A stretch of 64,000 nt of DNA from Acetobacterium wieringae (GCF_026646375.1 NZ_JAIPPU010000005.1:1-64000), one strand, 5' to 3'; positions 53,556 through 63,703 are shown, numbered from the stretch's first letter. Notes: a model not told the origin generated them from the letters alone. Program-made: numbers and translations.

Positions 53556-56198
53556 TTATTTGTTAAATTTTCTCTGGAAAAATTTGACACTTTCAACAAT
53601 TGGAATCACCACCACGGCAAGACCCATGGCTACAACGTATTCCCTCAGACTGATGGGTTCAAATTCGAATGCTGCGGCAATGCTGGGAATATAAATAACT
53701 GCCGTGGTCAACACCAGCGAAGCCGCCATGGCCAGGAATAAAAATTTATTCTGATGTGGCATTTTAAAGATGGACTGACGTCGGCTGCGCATATTCAACG
53801 AATGGAACATTTCCGCCATTGAAAGGGTTAAAAAAGCCATTGTCATCCCGTCAGCACTTTCAGCAATTTCCCAAACTCCAGCTTCGATGTAATGTCCCAC
53901 AAAATAGGCAACAATGGTGACCACGGCCACCATGACCCCTTGCCAGATCACATCGACTCCCAGTCCCCGGGAAAAAACACCTTCTTGAGATTCCCGAGGT
54001 GGATGCTTCATGGTGTCAGCTTCTTCGCCTTCAACGCCCAAGGCGATGGCAGGAAAGGAATCCGTAATCAGGTTGATCCACAGTAAATGTACTGGTTTTA
54101 GAATTGTAAATCCCAGCAAAGTTGCCACAAAAATGGCAATGACTTCTGATAAATTGGAAGATAACAGAAACTGGATGGCTTTACGAATATTGTCGTAGAT
54201 GCGTCGGCCCTCCTCCACGGCATTGACAATTGTGGCAAAATTATCGTCTGCCAGCACCATATCGGCCACATTTTTTGTTACATCGGTGCCGGTGATCCCC
54301 ATTCCCACCCCAATATCGGCGGTTTTGATCGACGGCGCATCGTTGACACCATCACCAGTCATGGCGACAATCATGCCCTGATTCTGCCAGGCTTTGACAA
54401 TCCGCACCTTATGTTCCGGTTGAACCCGGGCATAGACTGAGAAACGACCAATTTTTTCTTTGAGCTCGGTTTCGCTGATTTCGTCCAGCTGTGCTCCTGT
54501 TATGGCTTCTTTCGAATCACTGATGATTCCCAATTGTTTGGCAATCGCAATGGCTGTATCCCGATGATCACCAGTGATCATGACCGCTCGGATACCTGCC
54601 GACTTACACTGGGCAATCGCATCCTTGACTTCAGGACGGATCGGGTCAATCATTCCAGTTAAACCAACAAAACACAGCTCATGCTCCAGATAATCCGGTG
54701 ACTGATCTGTCGGCATCGAATCCCACCTACGAAAAGCCCCGGCCAATACACGTAGAGCCTGGTCCGCCAGACCTTTATTGGCTTGTCTGATTTCCTCGTA
54801 TATAGCATCGGTTAGCGGTAACTGCGTATTACCGTCCCAATAGCTGGTACAGCGGGAAATCAGTACATCGGGAGCGCCCTTTACATATTGGGTAAAACTG
54901 CCATCTGCCATTTGGTGAATGGTGCTCATCAGCTTTCGGCCGGAATCAAACGGTGCTTCACCCACCCGGGGCGTTTGTTCTTCCATCTTGCTCTTATTTA
55001 ATCCCAACGAAAAACCATAGTTGACCAGCGCCGCTTCAGTCGGCTCGCCTTCAGCTTTGTTCGCTTCATTTAAATGGGCATCGTTACACAAGGCCATCGT
55101 TCTTCCCAACAAGTACTCATCAAAACCAAAGTGATCCACCACCGTCATTTTGTTTTGGGTCAGGGTTCCAGTTTTATCCGAACAGATTACTTGGGTACAT
55201 CCCAGAGTTTCGACAGCTGTAAGCTTACGAATTACAGCCTTTTCTTTGGCCATGTTGGTCACTCCCAGCGATAGTACAATCGTGACCACCGCCGCCAGCC
55301 CCTCGGGAATGGCGGCGACCGCCAGGGATACGGCCACCATAAAGGTATCAAGAACACCGATCCCAGTAATGCCGTCACCCAAGTACAAACGCACCAGACT
55401 TAAAGCGAAAATAAACACACAAATTCCCAATACTAACCAGCTTAACACCTTACTTAACTGATTCAATTTAATTTGTAGCGGTGTAGCATTTTCTTTCGCC
55501 TGGGTAATGGCATTAGCGATCTTCCCCATTTCTGTTTGCATCCCGGTGGCTACTACTGTTGCCGAACCCCGGCCATAAACCACGGCACTGCCCATATACA
55601 CCATGTTTTTGCGGTCACCCAGCGAAATGTCTTTTTGATCCCCCAGATTCAGCGCACAAATTACCTTCCCCACTGGAACACTTTCTCCGGTCAGGGCCGC
55701 TTCTTCAATTTTTAGACTGGCGCTCTCCAATAATCTGGCATCAGCTGGCACCGCATCACCGGCTTCCAGTAGTATAACATCACCAACAACCAGATCTTCA
55801 CTTTTAATTTCACAAATCTTGCCATCCCGTCTGACTCGGGAGGTGGCTGCTGAAATCGCCTGAAGCGCCTCAATGGCCTTTTCTGCCTTACTTTCCTGAT
55901 ACACACCCAGTACCGAGTTAATGATCACCACAGCCATAATGATGATCACATCCGCAAAGGATTCGCCAGAATAGGCGGCTGTGATGCCGGAAATAACGGC
56001 AGCAGCAATCAGGATCACGATCATCGGATCTTTTAGCTGATTAAAAAGCCGTACCACCAATGAATCTTTTTTAGCCTCATCCAGCTTGTTTTTCCCGTTC
56101 GTTTCCAGCCTCTTGCCAGCCTCGGCCTGGGAGAGGCCGTTGCTACTGGAATTTAAATCCTCCAGCACTTCTTCTGCAGTCTGCAAATACGTCTTCAT
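53556..56198 (-). CDS. P-type cation ATPase (PMCA/SERCA-like), probable Mn2+ and/or Ca2+ exporter
   Basis: An 880-aa P2-type ATPase. N-terminal actuator (ALTGESVPV), phosphorylation site CSDKTGTLT, nucleotide-binding KGAPDV, hinge TGDGVNDAPS, and ten membrane helices. Ion-site residues of Ca2+ pumps are kept: AAIPEGLAAVV in M4, SSNLSEVIAIF in M5, LWINLITDSFPAIALG in M6 and a Glu in AEMFHSLN (M8). The ATG at 56198 follows AGGAGG; upstream extension to 56312 runs into the riboswitch terminator. The leader is a manganese-type riboswitch, so Mn2+ export is the likely physiological task. Confidence 0.92.
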   Translation of the reverse strand: MKTYLQTAEEVLEDLNSSSNGLSQAEAGKRLETNGKNKLDEAKKDSLVVRLFNQLKDPMIVILIAAAVISGITAAYSGESFADVIIIMAVVIINSVLGVYQESKAEKAIEALQAISAATSRVRRDGKICEIKSEDLVVGDVILLEAGDAVPADARLLESASLKIEEAALTGESVPVGKVICALNLGDQKDISLGDRKNMVYMGSAVVYGRGSATVVATGMQTEMGKIANAITQAKENATPLQIKLNQLSKVLSWLVLGICVFIFALSLVRLYLGDGITGIGVLDTFMVAVSLAVAAIPEGLAAVVTIVLSLGVTNMAKEKAVIRKLTAVETLGCTQVICSDKTGTLTQNKMTVVDHFGFDEYLLGRTMALCNDAHLNEANKAEGEPTEAALVNYGFSLGLNKSKMEEQTPRVGEAPFDSGRKLMSTIHQMADGSFTQYVKGAPDVLISRCTSYWDGNTQLPLTDAIYEEIRQANKGLADQALRVLAGAFRRWDSMPTDQSPDYLEHELCFVGLTGMIDPIRPEVKDAIAQCKSAGIRAVMITGDHRDTAIAIAKQLGIISDSKEAITGAQLDEISETELKEKIGRFSVYARVQPEHKVRIVKAWQNQGMIVAMTGDGVNDAPSIKTADIGVGMGITGTDVTKNVADMVLADDNFATIVNAVEEGRRIYDNIRKAIQFLLSSNLSEVIAIFVATLLGFTILKPVHLLWINLITDSFPAIALGVEGEEADTMKHPPRESQEGVFSRGLGVDVIWQGVMVAVVTIVAYFVGHYIEAGVWEIAESADGMTMAFLTLSMAEMFHSLNMRSRRQSIFKMPHQNKFLFLAMAASLVLTTAVIYIPSIAAAFEFEPISLREYVVAMGLAVVVIPIVESVKFFQRKFNK

Positions 56199-56244
56199 CC
56201 AATCCTCCTTCAAAAATCTACACCTGGTCATACAAAAAATAAAA

Positions 56245-56270
56245 AAAACCAGATGCCTCTGCACCTGGAA
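56245..56270 (-). terminator. riboswitch-controlled terminator in the ATPase leader
   Basis: On the minus strand CCAGGTGC-AGAG-GCATCTGG, an 8-bp stem with tetraloop, then eight U. It lies 47 bases before the ATPase start and after the aptamer, as expected for an attenuator. Confidence 0.85.
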
Positions 56271-56301
56271 AAAAATAAACCCAAGTACAGAAAAACTGTA
56301 C

Positions 56302-56385
56302 ATGAGTCTCACTCATTAAGATAAGCCAGGTATTACTACCATGCATGTTGACTTATCACGCAAATTGCGCAAATTACTCCCTCAT
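56302..56385 (-). ncRNA. yybP-ykoY (manganese) riboswitch aptamer
   Basis: Reading the minus strand from 56385: ATGAG pairs with CTCAT (closing stem P1), GGGAGTAA follows as the conserved first loop element, GATAAG pairs with CTTATC around AGTCAACATGCATGG, and GTGAGACTC is the second conserved loop element before P1 closes. This is the yybP-ykoY layout known to bind Mn2+ and to control MntP, YoaB-type P-ATPases and similar exporters. A hairpin GTACAG/CTGTAC lies between aptamer and terminator. Assignment is by recognised consensus; Rfam yybP-ykoY model would confirm. Confidence 0.82.
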
Positions 56386-56394
56386 AACTTCTAT

Positions 56395-56438
56395 ATTTTA
56401 CCCCGGCGCATTGTCTTTGTCAAGCTAATGCGCCGGGG
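56395..56438 (-). promoter_or_regulatory. promoter nested in a GC-rich palindrome
   Basis: CCCCGGCGCATT (56401-56412) and AATGCGCCGGGG (56427-56438) form a 12-bp perfect inverted repeat 18 bases after the C1 peptidase stop. On the minus strand TTGACA (56423-56418) lies in the loop and TAAAAT (56400-56395) directly after the stem, with the 3' arm as the 17-base spacer. It therefore looks like both a terminator-type hairpin and the riboswitch promoter, or an operator. Confidence 0.65.
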
Positions 56439-56455
56439 TTTTTGGACAATTTTTT

Positions 56456-58357
56456 TTAATTGTTTTCAAGGAATGGTTGTACCATCGAACCCGGAGCCGC
56501 CGTTCCTTTTGGCAGCACCTGAATCTCAATGGCTTCCAGTCGATAACCAAACCCGGCCGTGCCCGCTGCAGCACCATTACTTGCCCAATCCATCCAACCG
56601 ACGTTCTGGGCATGAACCCGGTAATAGACATCAAACTGCGTCGCATCAGCTCCAGTTAATTGAATCTTAATGGCCTCCAACCGCAGCGATTGGCCTTCGG
56701 TACCACTCATGATCCCATTACTTTTTAGCTCCTGCCAGCCCTGATTCTGGACGTGGGTACAATAGTCAATCCCCAGATCATAGCCCTTGGTGTCCATTTT
56801 TATTTCAATACCTTCCAACCGCAAGGATTCTCCCGAGGTACCGCTGGCTCCACCATTGCTCAGCCAGTTCTGCCATCCCTGATCTTGCACATGGGTGCGA
56901 TAGACACAATTTGCATAGGTATCCCGGCTTTGCGTAAAGGCTTTGATACACACATTGCTGAGACTTTTTTTAGACGTATCATACCAACCGCCAGTTCCGG
57001 TATTGCTGGTAAAACTTTCTCCGGGGTTGGCTGTCACAGCACTGCTGTAGTTTTCAAATCGGCTTTCCACCGGTACTGAATCATTCGTTCCTGGGGTTCT
57101 ATATTTAACAACCACCGCAAATTTTTGTCCGGCAACCAATCCCACCGGATTGTCCAAATCGATTGTATAATAACCGCCCCGCGAAAAAGTTGTGGTCTGA
57201 GTGGTTCGCAAGGTGCCACTGCTTGGTTTACCATCATTCACATCCGTATAAACCTTGATTTCTGCTGAAGTTCCGGGGGTTAACGCATAGGTACTCACAG
57301 CCATCAGATTGTCGCTGGCCGTTGCCGTGAAGATATTAGCACCCCAGGCAGTGTTGTCCCCATCGGTATAACCCATGGCTGAGATGTTACCCAGTGGGTC
57401 ATACTGATAAATAGTGCTATAATTATTGGTCGCTTCAGCATTATGAAAAGCGGTCACATTACTGCCTGCATAGGTATCATAGTAGGACATATAGAAATAA
57501 CCGTCATCTCCCCAATCCGCTCCCCAGCTGTTGCGGATAATCCAGGCTCCATCACCTTCCGGTTTTTTGTTGAAATTATCCCGGCTGTAATTGTCATCCC
57601 AGCCAACAATCGCGACATCGTGATCAGGTTCTTCCGTACCATCGTAATAAAATGCAAACGTGTCCGGGTTGTAATACTCTTCTCCATCCAGAGGGACTGA
57701 ATACATCGAAGTATAAAGCACACCGCCGTCCATCAGTGCCTGCTTGATCGTCGATGGCAGTTTTGGAATCGATTTCACTTCCTGAACATGATAAGCCGGA
57801 GCTAATCCGGTTTTTTTCGGAGTATCATAAGGATCACTGCTTTCACTCACCGGACCACTCCAACGGGCCAGATAAGCAGTTGCCATAGAATAATTTCCCC
57901 CGTCTCCAGGATTTTTGTCAAAGCCGCTGTTCCACATCAGGTTATTTTCTGAAAAATCAACGGTTGTATCTTTTTTTAAATAGGATTCCAACGAAGCCAG
58001 GCTGGCAAAAGCCCAGCAACTGCCATAATCGCCCTGACTGCGAACCGCCGTAATCCGGCCCGTATCTCGAAGGTCAAAGGCGGCTGGCAAAGCTTCCGCC
58101 GAGGTGATCGCTGTATCAATCGGTCCTTCATTACGTTTTAGTGGTGGCGGGATATAACCCCGACCATAACCATCAATAGTTGATGTGTTAATGGTTCCCG
58201 CATTAACATCCTCCTGGTACTTAACAAAAGCCGGATTTAGTGAGGCCATACCCGGCTCGGTAATTTCTTCTTCTGCCCAGGTGGTACCCGGAATCAAAAC
58301 TGTCAGCATTAAGCTGATCAGTAGTAATGACAGTAACTTTTTGAAATTGTCTTTCAT
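56456..58357 (-). CDS. secreted C1-family (papain-like) cysteine peptidase with ChW repeats
   Basis: A 633-aa exported protein with a signal peptide ending near TTWA. The peptidase domain (about 80-310) has the catalytic Cys in GDYGSCWAFASLASLES, His in PDHDVAIVGWDDNY and Asn in IIRNSWGADWGDDGYF. It is followed by a beta-rich lectin-like region (about 320-475) and three clostridial hydrophobic (ChW) repeats (HVQDQGWQNWLSNG; HVQNQGWQELKSNG; HAQNVGWMDWASNG), which usually attach proteins to the cell surface. ATG 58357 is preferred (GGAG ten bases upstream); 58375 is possible. Preceded by a small ORF in the same transcript. Confidence 0.9.
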   Translation of the reverse strand: MKDNFKKLLSLLLISLMLTVLIPGTTWAEEEITEPGMASLNPAFVKYQEDVNAGTINTSTIDGYGRGYIPPPLKRNEGPIDTAITSAEALPAAFDLRDTGRITAVRSQGDYGSCWAFASLASLESYLKKDTTVDFSENNLMWNSGFDKNPGDGGNYSMATAYLARWSGPVSESSDPYDTPKKTGLAPAYHVQEVKSIPKLPSTIKQALMDGGVLYTSMYSVPLDGEEYYNPDTFAFYYDGTEEPDHDVAIVGWDDNYSRDNFNKKPEGDGAWIIRNSWGADWGDDGYFYMSYYDTYAGSNVTAFHNAEATNNYSTIYQYDPLGNISAMGYTDGDNTAWGANIFTATASDNLMAVSTYALTPGTSAEIKVYTDVNDGKPSSGTLRTTQTTTFSRGGYYTIDLDNPVGLVAGQKFAVVVKYRTPGTNDSVPVESRFENYSSAVTANPGESFTSNTGTGGWYDTSKKSLSNVCIKAFTQSRDTYANCVYRTHVQDQGWQNWLSNGGASGTSGESLRLEGIEIKMDTKGYDLGIDYCTHVQNQGWQELKSNGIMSGTEGQSLRLEAIKIQLTGADATQFDVYYRVHAQNVGWMDWASNGAAAGTAGFGYRLEAIEIQVLPKGTAAPGSMVQPFLENN

Positions 58358-58386
58358 TTTCACTTCGCTCCTCATTTAATTGGATC

Positions 58387-58614
58387 TCAATACGTTTGTT
58401 TCCCAGTCCCAGAATCCTTTCCATACTCAATTTTTTCAAGTAACTCATTGAATTTTTCGGTGAGGGTATCGACGTTGGTTTTTAATTCGTCATCTCCCGG
58501 AGTACAGTTCCCGGGGAAGCCATAGATACGTCCGCTTCCCACTTCCTTCAATAAATAAAGAATTTCTGCGATTTCCTGGGCATATTTGTTTCTAATGTTC
58601 GTAACTTTCTCCAT
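58387..58614 (-). CDS. small unknown protein coupled to the C1 peptidase
   Basis: A 75-aa protein starting at ATG 58614 behind AGGAGG. I recognise no family. It is charged and helical at both ends (MEKVTNIRNKYAQEIAEILYLLKEV; TLTEKFNELLEKIEYG) with a short GRIYGFPGNCTPGDDEL centre containing the only cysteine. It has no signal peptide. It lies 29 bases before the peptidase start and must be cotranscribed. It might be a chaperone, inhibitor or substrate of the peptidase; this is inference from position only. Confidence 0.6.
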   Translation of the reverse strand: MEKVTNIRNKYAQEIAEILYLLKEVGSGRIYGFPGNCTPGDDELKTNVDTLTEKFNELLEKIEYGKDSGTGKQTY

Positions 58615-58680
58615 TCTCTCCTCCTGCAATCGACTTATGTTTTTTGACACTGATTAGAATAATTTTATCCGCTCTGTTTA

Positions 58681-58717
58681 AAAAAATAACCGCCAGGTTT
58701 TTCGGCGGTTATTTTTT
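58681..58717. terminator. bidirectional-looking terminator
   Basis: AAAAAATAACCGCC (58681-58694) and GGCGGTTATTTTTT (58704-58717). It follows the chemoreceptor-PhnD gene on the minus strand. Confidence 0.85.
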
Positions 58718-58818
58718 CTTGATCCAGAACCAGTGTCTTACTAATCAATACGATCATGATCAACCTCCCCTTATTCTACTCTAGGAAGTTATACCCCATA
58801 ATCCAGTATATAAACACC

Positions 58819-60717
58819 CTACATCACTTCCCGGATTACATCGTATTTAGTGTCATCACTTTCGACAAAGCCTTCAACAGGGGATTTGATATTGGGGGCC
58901 TTGACATACTCCACAAAAGCTTGTCTTAATAAATCGGTAAACTCTTTTGGTAACTTGAGATTAGCGGCAATCGCATCTTTGGGAATATCCGGGGTTTTGG
59001 AAATAATCCGAATATCACTGAGATTCAAGCCGTCTGCTTCGGCTTCTTCCATCGCCTCGTTATAGGTGGCTCCAGCATCATACTCGCGCGACAGCACTGC
59101 TTTGATAACACTGTCATGGCTACCCAGATAAGCCGTTTTGCTGAAAATAGTATTCGGATTCAAACCTTCGGATTTAATACTATGCCGGGCATAAAGATAG
59201 CCGGAAGCACTGCCCTCATCAACATAGGCGAAACTACGCCCTCTTAGACCGCTTAAATTGGTAATACCACTGTCCTTGCGGGTGATAATACAACCATTGT
59301 AGGATACCTTTCCGTAAACTCTGGGGGTCACCAGCGGTTCAATGCCAATTTTTTCATGGGCATTAACGTAGGCAAAGGGTGAGAACCAGGCCACATCAAT
59401 GATGCCTTCTTTCATGCCTTCACTGAGCGCATCGTAATCCTTGACGATCATCGTACGGACCTTATAACCGATTTTTTTGAAAACCGCATTTAAGATCGGC
59501 ACATACATGGTTTTGATGTTCTCAGGCGAGGTAAAAGGATTAACTCCAAAAATTATTTCGTTTTTATTCTTATTCTTGGCCGTCAGTTTCTGTACACTAC
59601 TGGCCATTTCTGAAAGCTTGGTGCAATAATTCAGCAACTCAATATTTTTTGACTTCTGCGTCACAATGGTGCTGATGGTATCGGTGGTCACCCGATGGGT
59701 CGTATCCACGGCATCTGACACCTTGGCAACCGATGACTGGATACCCTGGGAAGTATTCACTTGAACACTGGAAATGTCTTTGATTTCATTCATCGACAGA
59801 TTCAGCTCAATCAAAACTTTCTGAATATCCTCGATGACGTCCCCGGATTTCTGGGCCGCCCCTTCAATATCTTTGGTTCGGGTGGTACACCGTTCAATTG
59901 CGCTATTGGAACGATCCACTTCAACAATTACCTGATTAACGATCTGTTCGATTTCGGTGGCAAAGTTGGCTGTACTGTCTGACAATCGTTTGATTTCTTC
60001 CGCCACTACCGAAAATCCCTTGCCAGCGGCTCCGGCTCGGGCGGCCTCAATGCTAGCGTTCAGTGCCAGCAGATTGGTCTGGCGAGAAATATCCTTAATA
60101 TAGTCAACAAACTTGCTGATTTGCTTCGACGAACCGTCCAATTCATCGTTAATTCCCGAGGCCTGATTAACCCCATCAATCAGGTCCAACAACAGATCCG
60201 AAATGCTGCTGATGGTGGATCGGTTTTCGTTGAGCATTTCAACGGACCGGCTGGAGTTCTCTTCAATTCTGACAATATTTCCCTGAAGTTTACTGGACAC
60301 CTGCGTAAAATGATTGATTTCCGAATTGATTTCATAGGTGCTGGAAGCATTTTCTTCACTGAGTTTGGCAATTTCATGAGCCTGGTCGACAATCGCATTA
60401 AAAACCTTGACATTTTCTTCGGAAAACCAACTCAACTTTTTGATGTCAAAATCCATCGTCTCAAGCAGCGAAAAAAGCTCACTGTTGACATTTTCTTTTT
60501 CCTCGTCGTCCAAGGTTTTTTCTTTATCTGTAATGGCGGTGAGCAACTCTAAAATGCTATTCATCGTAGCTTTGTTTTCGTTTAGTATTTCCACTGACAA
60601 GGCTGAGCTTTCTTCCAGACTCATCATGTTGCTTTTCAGTTCATCCGAAGCTTGGGCGATAGTTTTGACTTCCTGGTGAATATTTTCCAAATTGATTCCA
60701 TTATTCGTTTCGTCCAT
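58819..60717 (-). CDS. soluble chemoreceptor signalling domain fused to PhnD-like phosphate/phosphonate-binding domain
   Basis: A 632-aa protein without signal peptide or membrane helix. The first 390 residues are helical and contain a chemoreceptor signalling tip ([41 protein letters not shown], about 215-255) with heptad repeats on both sides. The last 225 residues are a PhnD-type type-2 binding fold: [60 protein letters not shown] and [16 protein letters not shown]. PhnD proteins are normally exported; here the domain is C-terminal and cytosolic, so it would sense an internal ligand. Start behind GGAGAAGG. Confidence 0.87.
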   Translation of the reverse strand: MDETNNGINLENIHQEVKTIAQASDELKSNMMSLEESSALSVEILNENKATMNSILELLTAITDKEKTLDDEEKENVNSELFSLLETMDFDIKKLSWFSEENVKVFNAIVDQAHEIAKLSEENASSTYEINSEINHFTQVSSKLQGNIVRIEENSSRSVEMLNENRSTISSISDLLLDLIDGVNQASGINDELDGSSKQISKFVDYIKDISRQTNLLALNASIEAARAGAAGKGFSVVAEEIKRLSDSTANFATEIEQIVNQVIVEVDRSNSAIERCTTRTKDIEGAAQKSGDVIEDIQKVLIELNLSMNEIKDISSVQVNTSQGIQSSVAKVSDAVDTTHRVTTDTISTIVTQKSKNIELLNYCTKLSEMASSVQKLTAKNKNKNEIIFGVNPFTSPENIKTMYVPILNAVFKKIGYKVRTMIVKDYDALSEGMKEGIIDVAWFSPFAYVNAHEKIGIEPLVTPRVYGKVSYNGCIITRKDSGITNLSGLRGRSFAYVDEGSASGYLYARHSIKSEGLNPNTIFSKTAYLGSHDSVIKAVLSREYDAGATYNEAMEEAEADGLNLSDIRIISKTPDIPKDAIAANLKLPKEFTDLLRQAFVEYVKAPNIKSPVEGFVESDDTKYDVIREVM

Positions 60718-60752
60718 AATCCTTCTCCATTCTTTTAATTCTTCATTCGGCT

Positions 60753-61982
60753 TTAAGCCCAGTTGCCATTTATAAAAACACAGATTTCCTGACCATCACC
60801 GGTAATTCCGGTAATTTCCAGATCATTGGTGCCGATCATAAAATCTACATGGGTATCAGACTGGTTACCACCTGCGGCAAGCAATTCTTCTTTGGACATT
60901 TTAACCCCATCTTTGATATTGGTGGGATAACACTCTCCCAGGGCAAAATGACAGGCCGCATTTTCATCAAACAAGGTATCATAAAAAAGGATCCCGGTAT
61001 TGGAAATCGGTGAATCGTAGGGAACAAGGGCCACTTCTCCCAGCCGCCTTGATCCCTCGTCGGTTTCAATCAGGGTCTTTAAGTATTCTTCGCCTTTTTC
61101 AGCCTGATAATCGGTCACTTTGCCCTCATGAAAGGTCAGACTAAAATTCTCAATCAGGTTTCCCTGATAAGAAAGTGGCAGCGATGAAACCAAGGTCCCT
61201 TCAGCCCGGAAACAGTCTGGGGCGGTGAAAATTTCTTCGGTGGGCATATTGGCAAAAAAGTAGACCTGATCTGGAGTGAACTCTCCGCCCCCTTCCCAGA
61301 TATGATTTCTGTGAAGACCCACGGTAAAATCAGTCCCCAGACTATTTTTATAGCGCAAGGCATCAAAATGAGCCGCGTTGAGACTTTGGCATTTTTTAGC
61401 CAACTTGATCTTATGGTCATCCCAAGCTTTAACTGCGTCACCTTCTCCAATGCGTACGGCCTCAAAGATGGCGTCCCAGAGTTTGTCCATCGCTTCCTGT
61501 TCGTAAAGTCCCGGAAATACCTTCATGGCCCATCTGGCCTCGGGGACCGCTGCGACACACCACTGAAATTCACTGTTCATCATTTTTTTATAATATGGCT
61601 CAAATGCCTTGGCTGAGGCCTTACTGCTGGTTTGCAGTTTTTCGCTGGCCACTCCTTTATAGGCTTCTGGATCATGGCCGACAATGGAAATGACGGCAGC
61701 TTTCTGCTCCGCATAATAGCGCCGGGATTCTGCCAGCCAATTGGGGATGTTGCCCAACACCTCGAGGCTGACGTGATCGTAACGCAAACGGCTGATTTTA
61801 ACATCGTTCCAGAAGACGATTACATCCTTGGCGCCAGCCTTATAGGCCTCGCCTACAATCATCCGCCCAAACTCAAAATTCTCTACCGAACAATTCACCA
61901 CCACCAATTGATCAGGCTGTACATTTGCTCCGGTACGAACAATCAGTCGGGCATATTCCCTTAGTTTCTCCATATGGTTCAT
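60753..61982 (-). CDS. M29-family metallo-aminopeptidase (AmpS-like)
   Basis: A 409-aa M29 aminopeptidase: [27 protein letters not shown] at the N-terminus, [26 protein letters not shown] with metal ligands, [47 protein letters not shown] and a final [20 protein letters not shown]. These cytoplasmic enzymes remove N-terminal residues from peptides using two metal ions. ATG 61982 is chosen behind AGAGGAAA. 35 bases upstream of the chemoreceptor-PhnD gene, so the two may share a transcript. Confidence 0.92.
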   Translation of the reverse strand: MNHMEKLREYARLIVRTGANVQPDQLVVVNCSVENFEFGRMIVGEAYKAGAKDVIVFWNDVKISRLRYDHVSLEVLGNIPNWLAESRRYYAEQKAAVISIVGHDPEAYKGVASEKLQTSSKASAKAFEPYYKKMMNSEFQWCVAAVPEARWAMKVFPGLYEQEAMDKLWDAIFEAVRIGEGDAVKAWDDHKIKLAKKCQSLNAAHFDALRYKNSLGTDFTVGLHRNHIWEGGGEFTPDQVYFFANMPTEEIFTAPDCFRAEGTLVSSLPLSYQGNLIENFSLTFHEGKVTDYQAEKGEEYLKTLIETDEGSRRLGEVALVPYDSPISNTGILFYDTLFDENAACHFALGECYPTNIKDGVKMSKEELLAAGGNQSDTHVDFMIGTNDLEITGITGDGQEICVFINGNWA

Positions 61983-62224
61983 CTATTTTCCTCTTTTTCT
62001 GTGGTATCGTAATAAAACAGGAAAGCCGTTTTTTTGTAGAAAGTCACCTTCCTGCACAAAACATCATAAAACTCGTTTTTGCCTATATATATCGTTTCTT
62101 TTTATGTGCACTTCTTTTCTTATTATGTACAGTTATGTTAAAAATTATATCACGTTCAGAAAATAATGAAACTAGAAAAATTTGTAAAATGCACTTTAAT
62201 TTTAATTAAAGCGGGAGCAGTTTG

Positions 62225-62518
62225 TCAACGGCTGTCTTTGTAAAATGCTTTCAGATCATTTTTTACTGCTTCATTCAGATCATGCCAGCGGACTCCCCGT
62301 ATAGCCCCTTCAAGAGCACAAAGACGATTATAGCATGCTGAAGAATTGATCGCCCGGATCTTGAGCCAAGCCTCGTGGCTGCCAACCGCTGCCAGATCCT
62401 CTGGCGTATTTATTCCCACTGCTTGCAGCTGCTTCTTTATTTCTTTGCCAATATTCGGTAATTTGGTCAGATTGACGTTTTCGGAATTATTTGGATTACT
62501 GTGGTTATTATCCATCAT
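62225..62518 (-). CDS. TfoX C-terminal-domain protein
   Basis: A 97-aa protein matching the TfoX/Sxy C-terminal domain: LPNIGKEIKKQLQAVGINTPEDLAAVG with a helix-hairpin-helix-like turn, then AWLKIRAINSSACYNRLCALEGAIRGVRWHDL. The TfoX N-terminal domain is absent, common in Firmicutes. TfoX regulates competence in gammaproteobacteria; no such role should be assumed here. Start behind GAGGAG. Confidence 0.85.
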   Translation of the reverse strand: MMDNNHSNPNNSENVNLTKLPNIGKEIKKQLQAVGINTPEDLAAVGSHEAWLKIRAINSSACYNRLCALEGAIRGVRWHDLNEAVKNDLKAFYKDSR

Positions 62519-62632
62519 CTGCTGCTCCTCTTCTAATGCTATTTGCTACTGGCGAAATTGCTCACAACGTTCATGCCTTTTGGCAATTAATAATTAAGCT
62601 GTTTTTTCTCCATGGCCAGAATTATTGCCGGC

Positions 62633-63703
62633 CTAACGGGGGAATATCCGGGGTTCTTCTTCTCTTCTTAACAGCCGCAGTCCACCCAGAGCCAGGGCTT
62701 CCATTTCGTTTTCTCCCGGCAGACATTTTACTGGGCCCAGAAAGGCAATGTATTCCTTGATCATCATGGTGAGTTTCTCCGAATAGGCCATCCCGCCAGT
62801 AAGGATAATCCCATCGATGTCTCCTTTTAACACTGTGGCCATTTCGCCAATGCCTTTGGCAATCTGATAGGCCTGGGCTTCATAAACCTGCTTTGCCCTC
62901 TGATCACCAGACAAAATCCGTTTTTCAATAACCCGGATGTCTCCAGTACCCAAATGGGCTTTCAAGCCCCCCAGCCCCCGGATTTTTTTTAGCAGCTCAG
63001 CTTTTTTATAATCTTTCTCATAAATCAGCTCCATCAGGGCCAATAGGGGAATGCCACCTGACCGTTCTGGCGAAAAAGGGCCGGCATCATCGGCAATCAC
63101 ATCGATGATCCGTCCCTGTTTGTGAGCACTGATAGAAATTCCCCCACCCAAATGGGCGATGATCAGATTCACCTGTTCATAACTTCTTCCCATATCGCTG
63201 GCATATTTCCGGCCCATCGCTTTACTATTTAAAACATGGCAAAGGCTTTTTCTTTCAATTTCCGGAAAGCCGGTGATCCGAGCGACATCAGCCATTTCAT
63301 CCGACGACACGGCGTCATAGATAAAAGCGGGAATCCCCAACGGCTCGGCAACCGACGCCGCCAGTAGGGCCCCCAGATTGGCTGCATGAGGCGAAAGCTG
63401 CCCACTCAGAATCAGATCTTTCATGGTCTGATTAATCAGGTAACCACCAGCATGGATCGGTGGTAACAAACCACCCCGGCCAACCACTACCGCCAGTTGA
63501 TTGAGATCAAAGTGATGATCATGTATGATTTGTATTACCGTCTTTTTTCTGAACTCAAACTGATCGTTTACGGTTGTAAAACCCTCCAGCTCGTTACGAT
63601 CATGTTCAACTACTTGGGAGAAAAGTTCGGCTTCATTTTCAAAAACCGCAATTTTGGTCGAGGTTGAACCTGGATTAATGGCTAAAATATAGTACGTCTG
63701 CAT
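62633..63703 (-). CDS. buk: butyrate kinase (or branched-chain fatty-acid kinase)
   Basis: A 356-aa acetokinase-family enzyme: ILAINPGSTSTKIAVF (phosphate 1 motif), GRGGLLPPIHAGGYLIN, HLGGGISISAHKQGRIID (ADENOSINE/phosphate 2 region), SPERSGGIPLL and IILTGGMAYSEKL. The VVGRGGLL and the length fit butyrate kinase rather than acetate kinase. It converts butyryl-phosphate (or isobutyryl-type phosphates) and ADP to acid and ATP. No phosphotransbutyrylase gene lies next to it in the window. Start behind GGAAGGTGA. Confidence 0.9.
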   Translation of the reverse strand: MQTYYILAINPGSTSTKIAVFENEAELFSQVVEHDRNELEGFTTVNDQFEFRKKTVIQIIHDHHFDLNQLAVVVGRGGLLPPIHAGGYLINQTMKDLILSGQLSPHAANLGALLAASVAEPLGIPAFIYDAVSSDEMADVARITGFPEIERKSLCHVLNSKAMGRKYASDMGRSYEQVNLIIAHLGGGISISAHKQGRIIDVIADDAGPFSPERSGGIPLLALMELIYEKDYKKAELLKKIRGLGGLKAHLGTGDIRVIEKRILSGDQRAKQVYEAQAYQIAKGIGEMATVLKGDIDGIILTGGMAYSEKLTMMIKEYIAFLGPVKCLPGENEMEALALGGLRLLRREEEPRIFPR

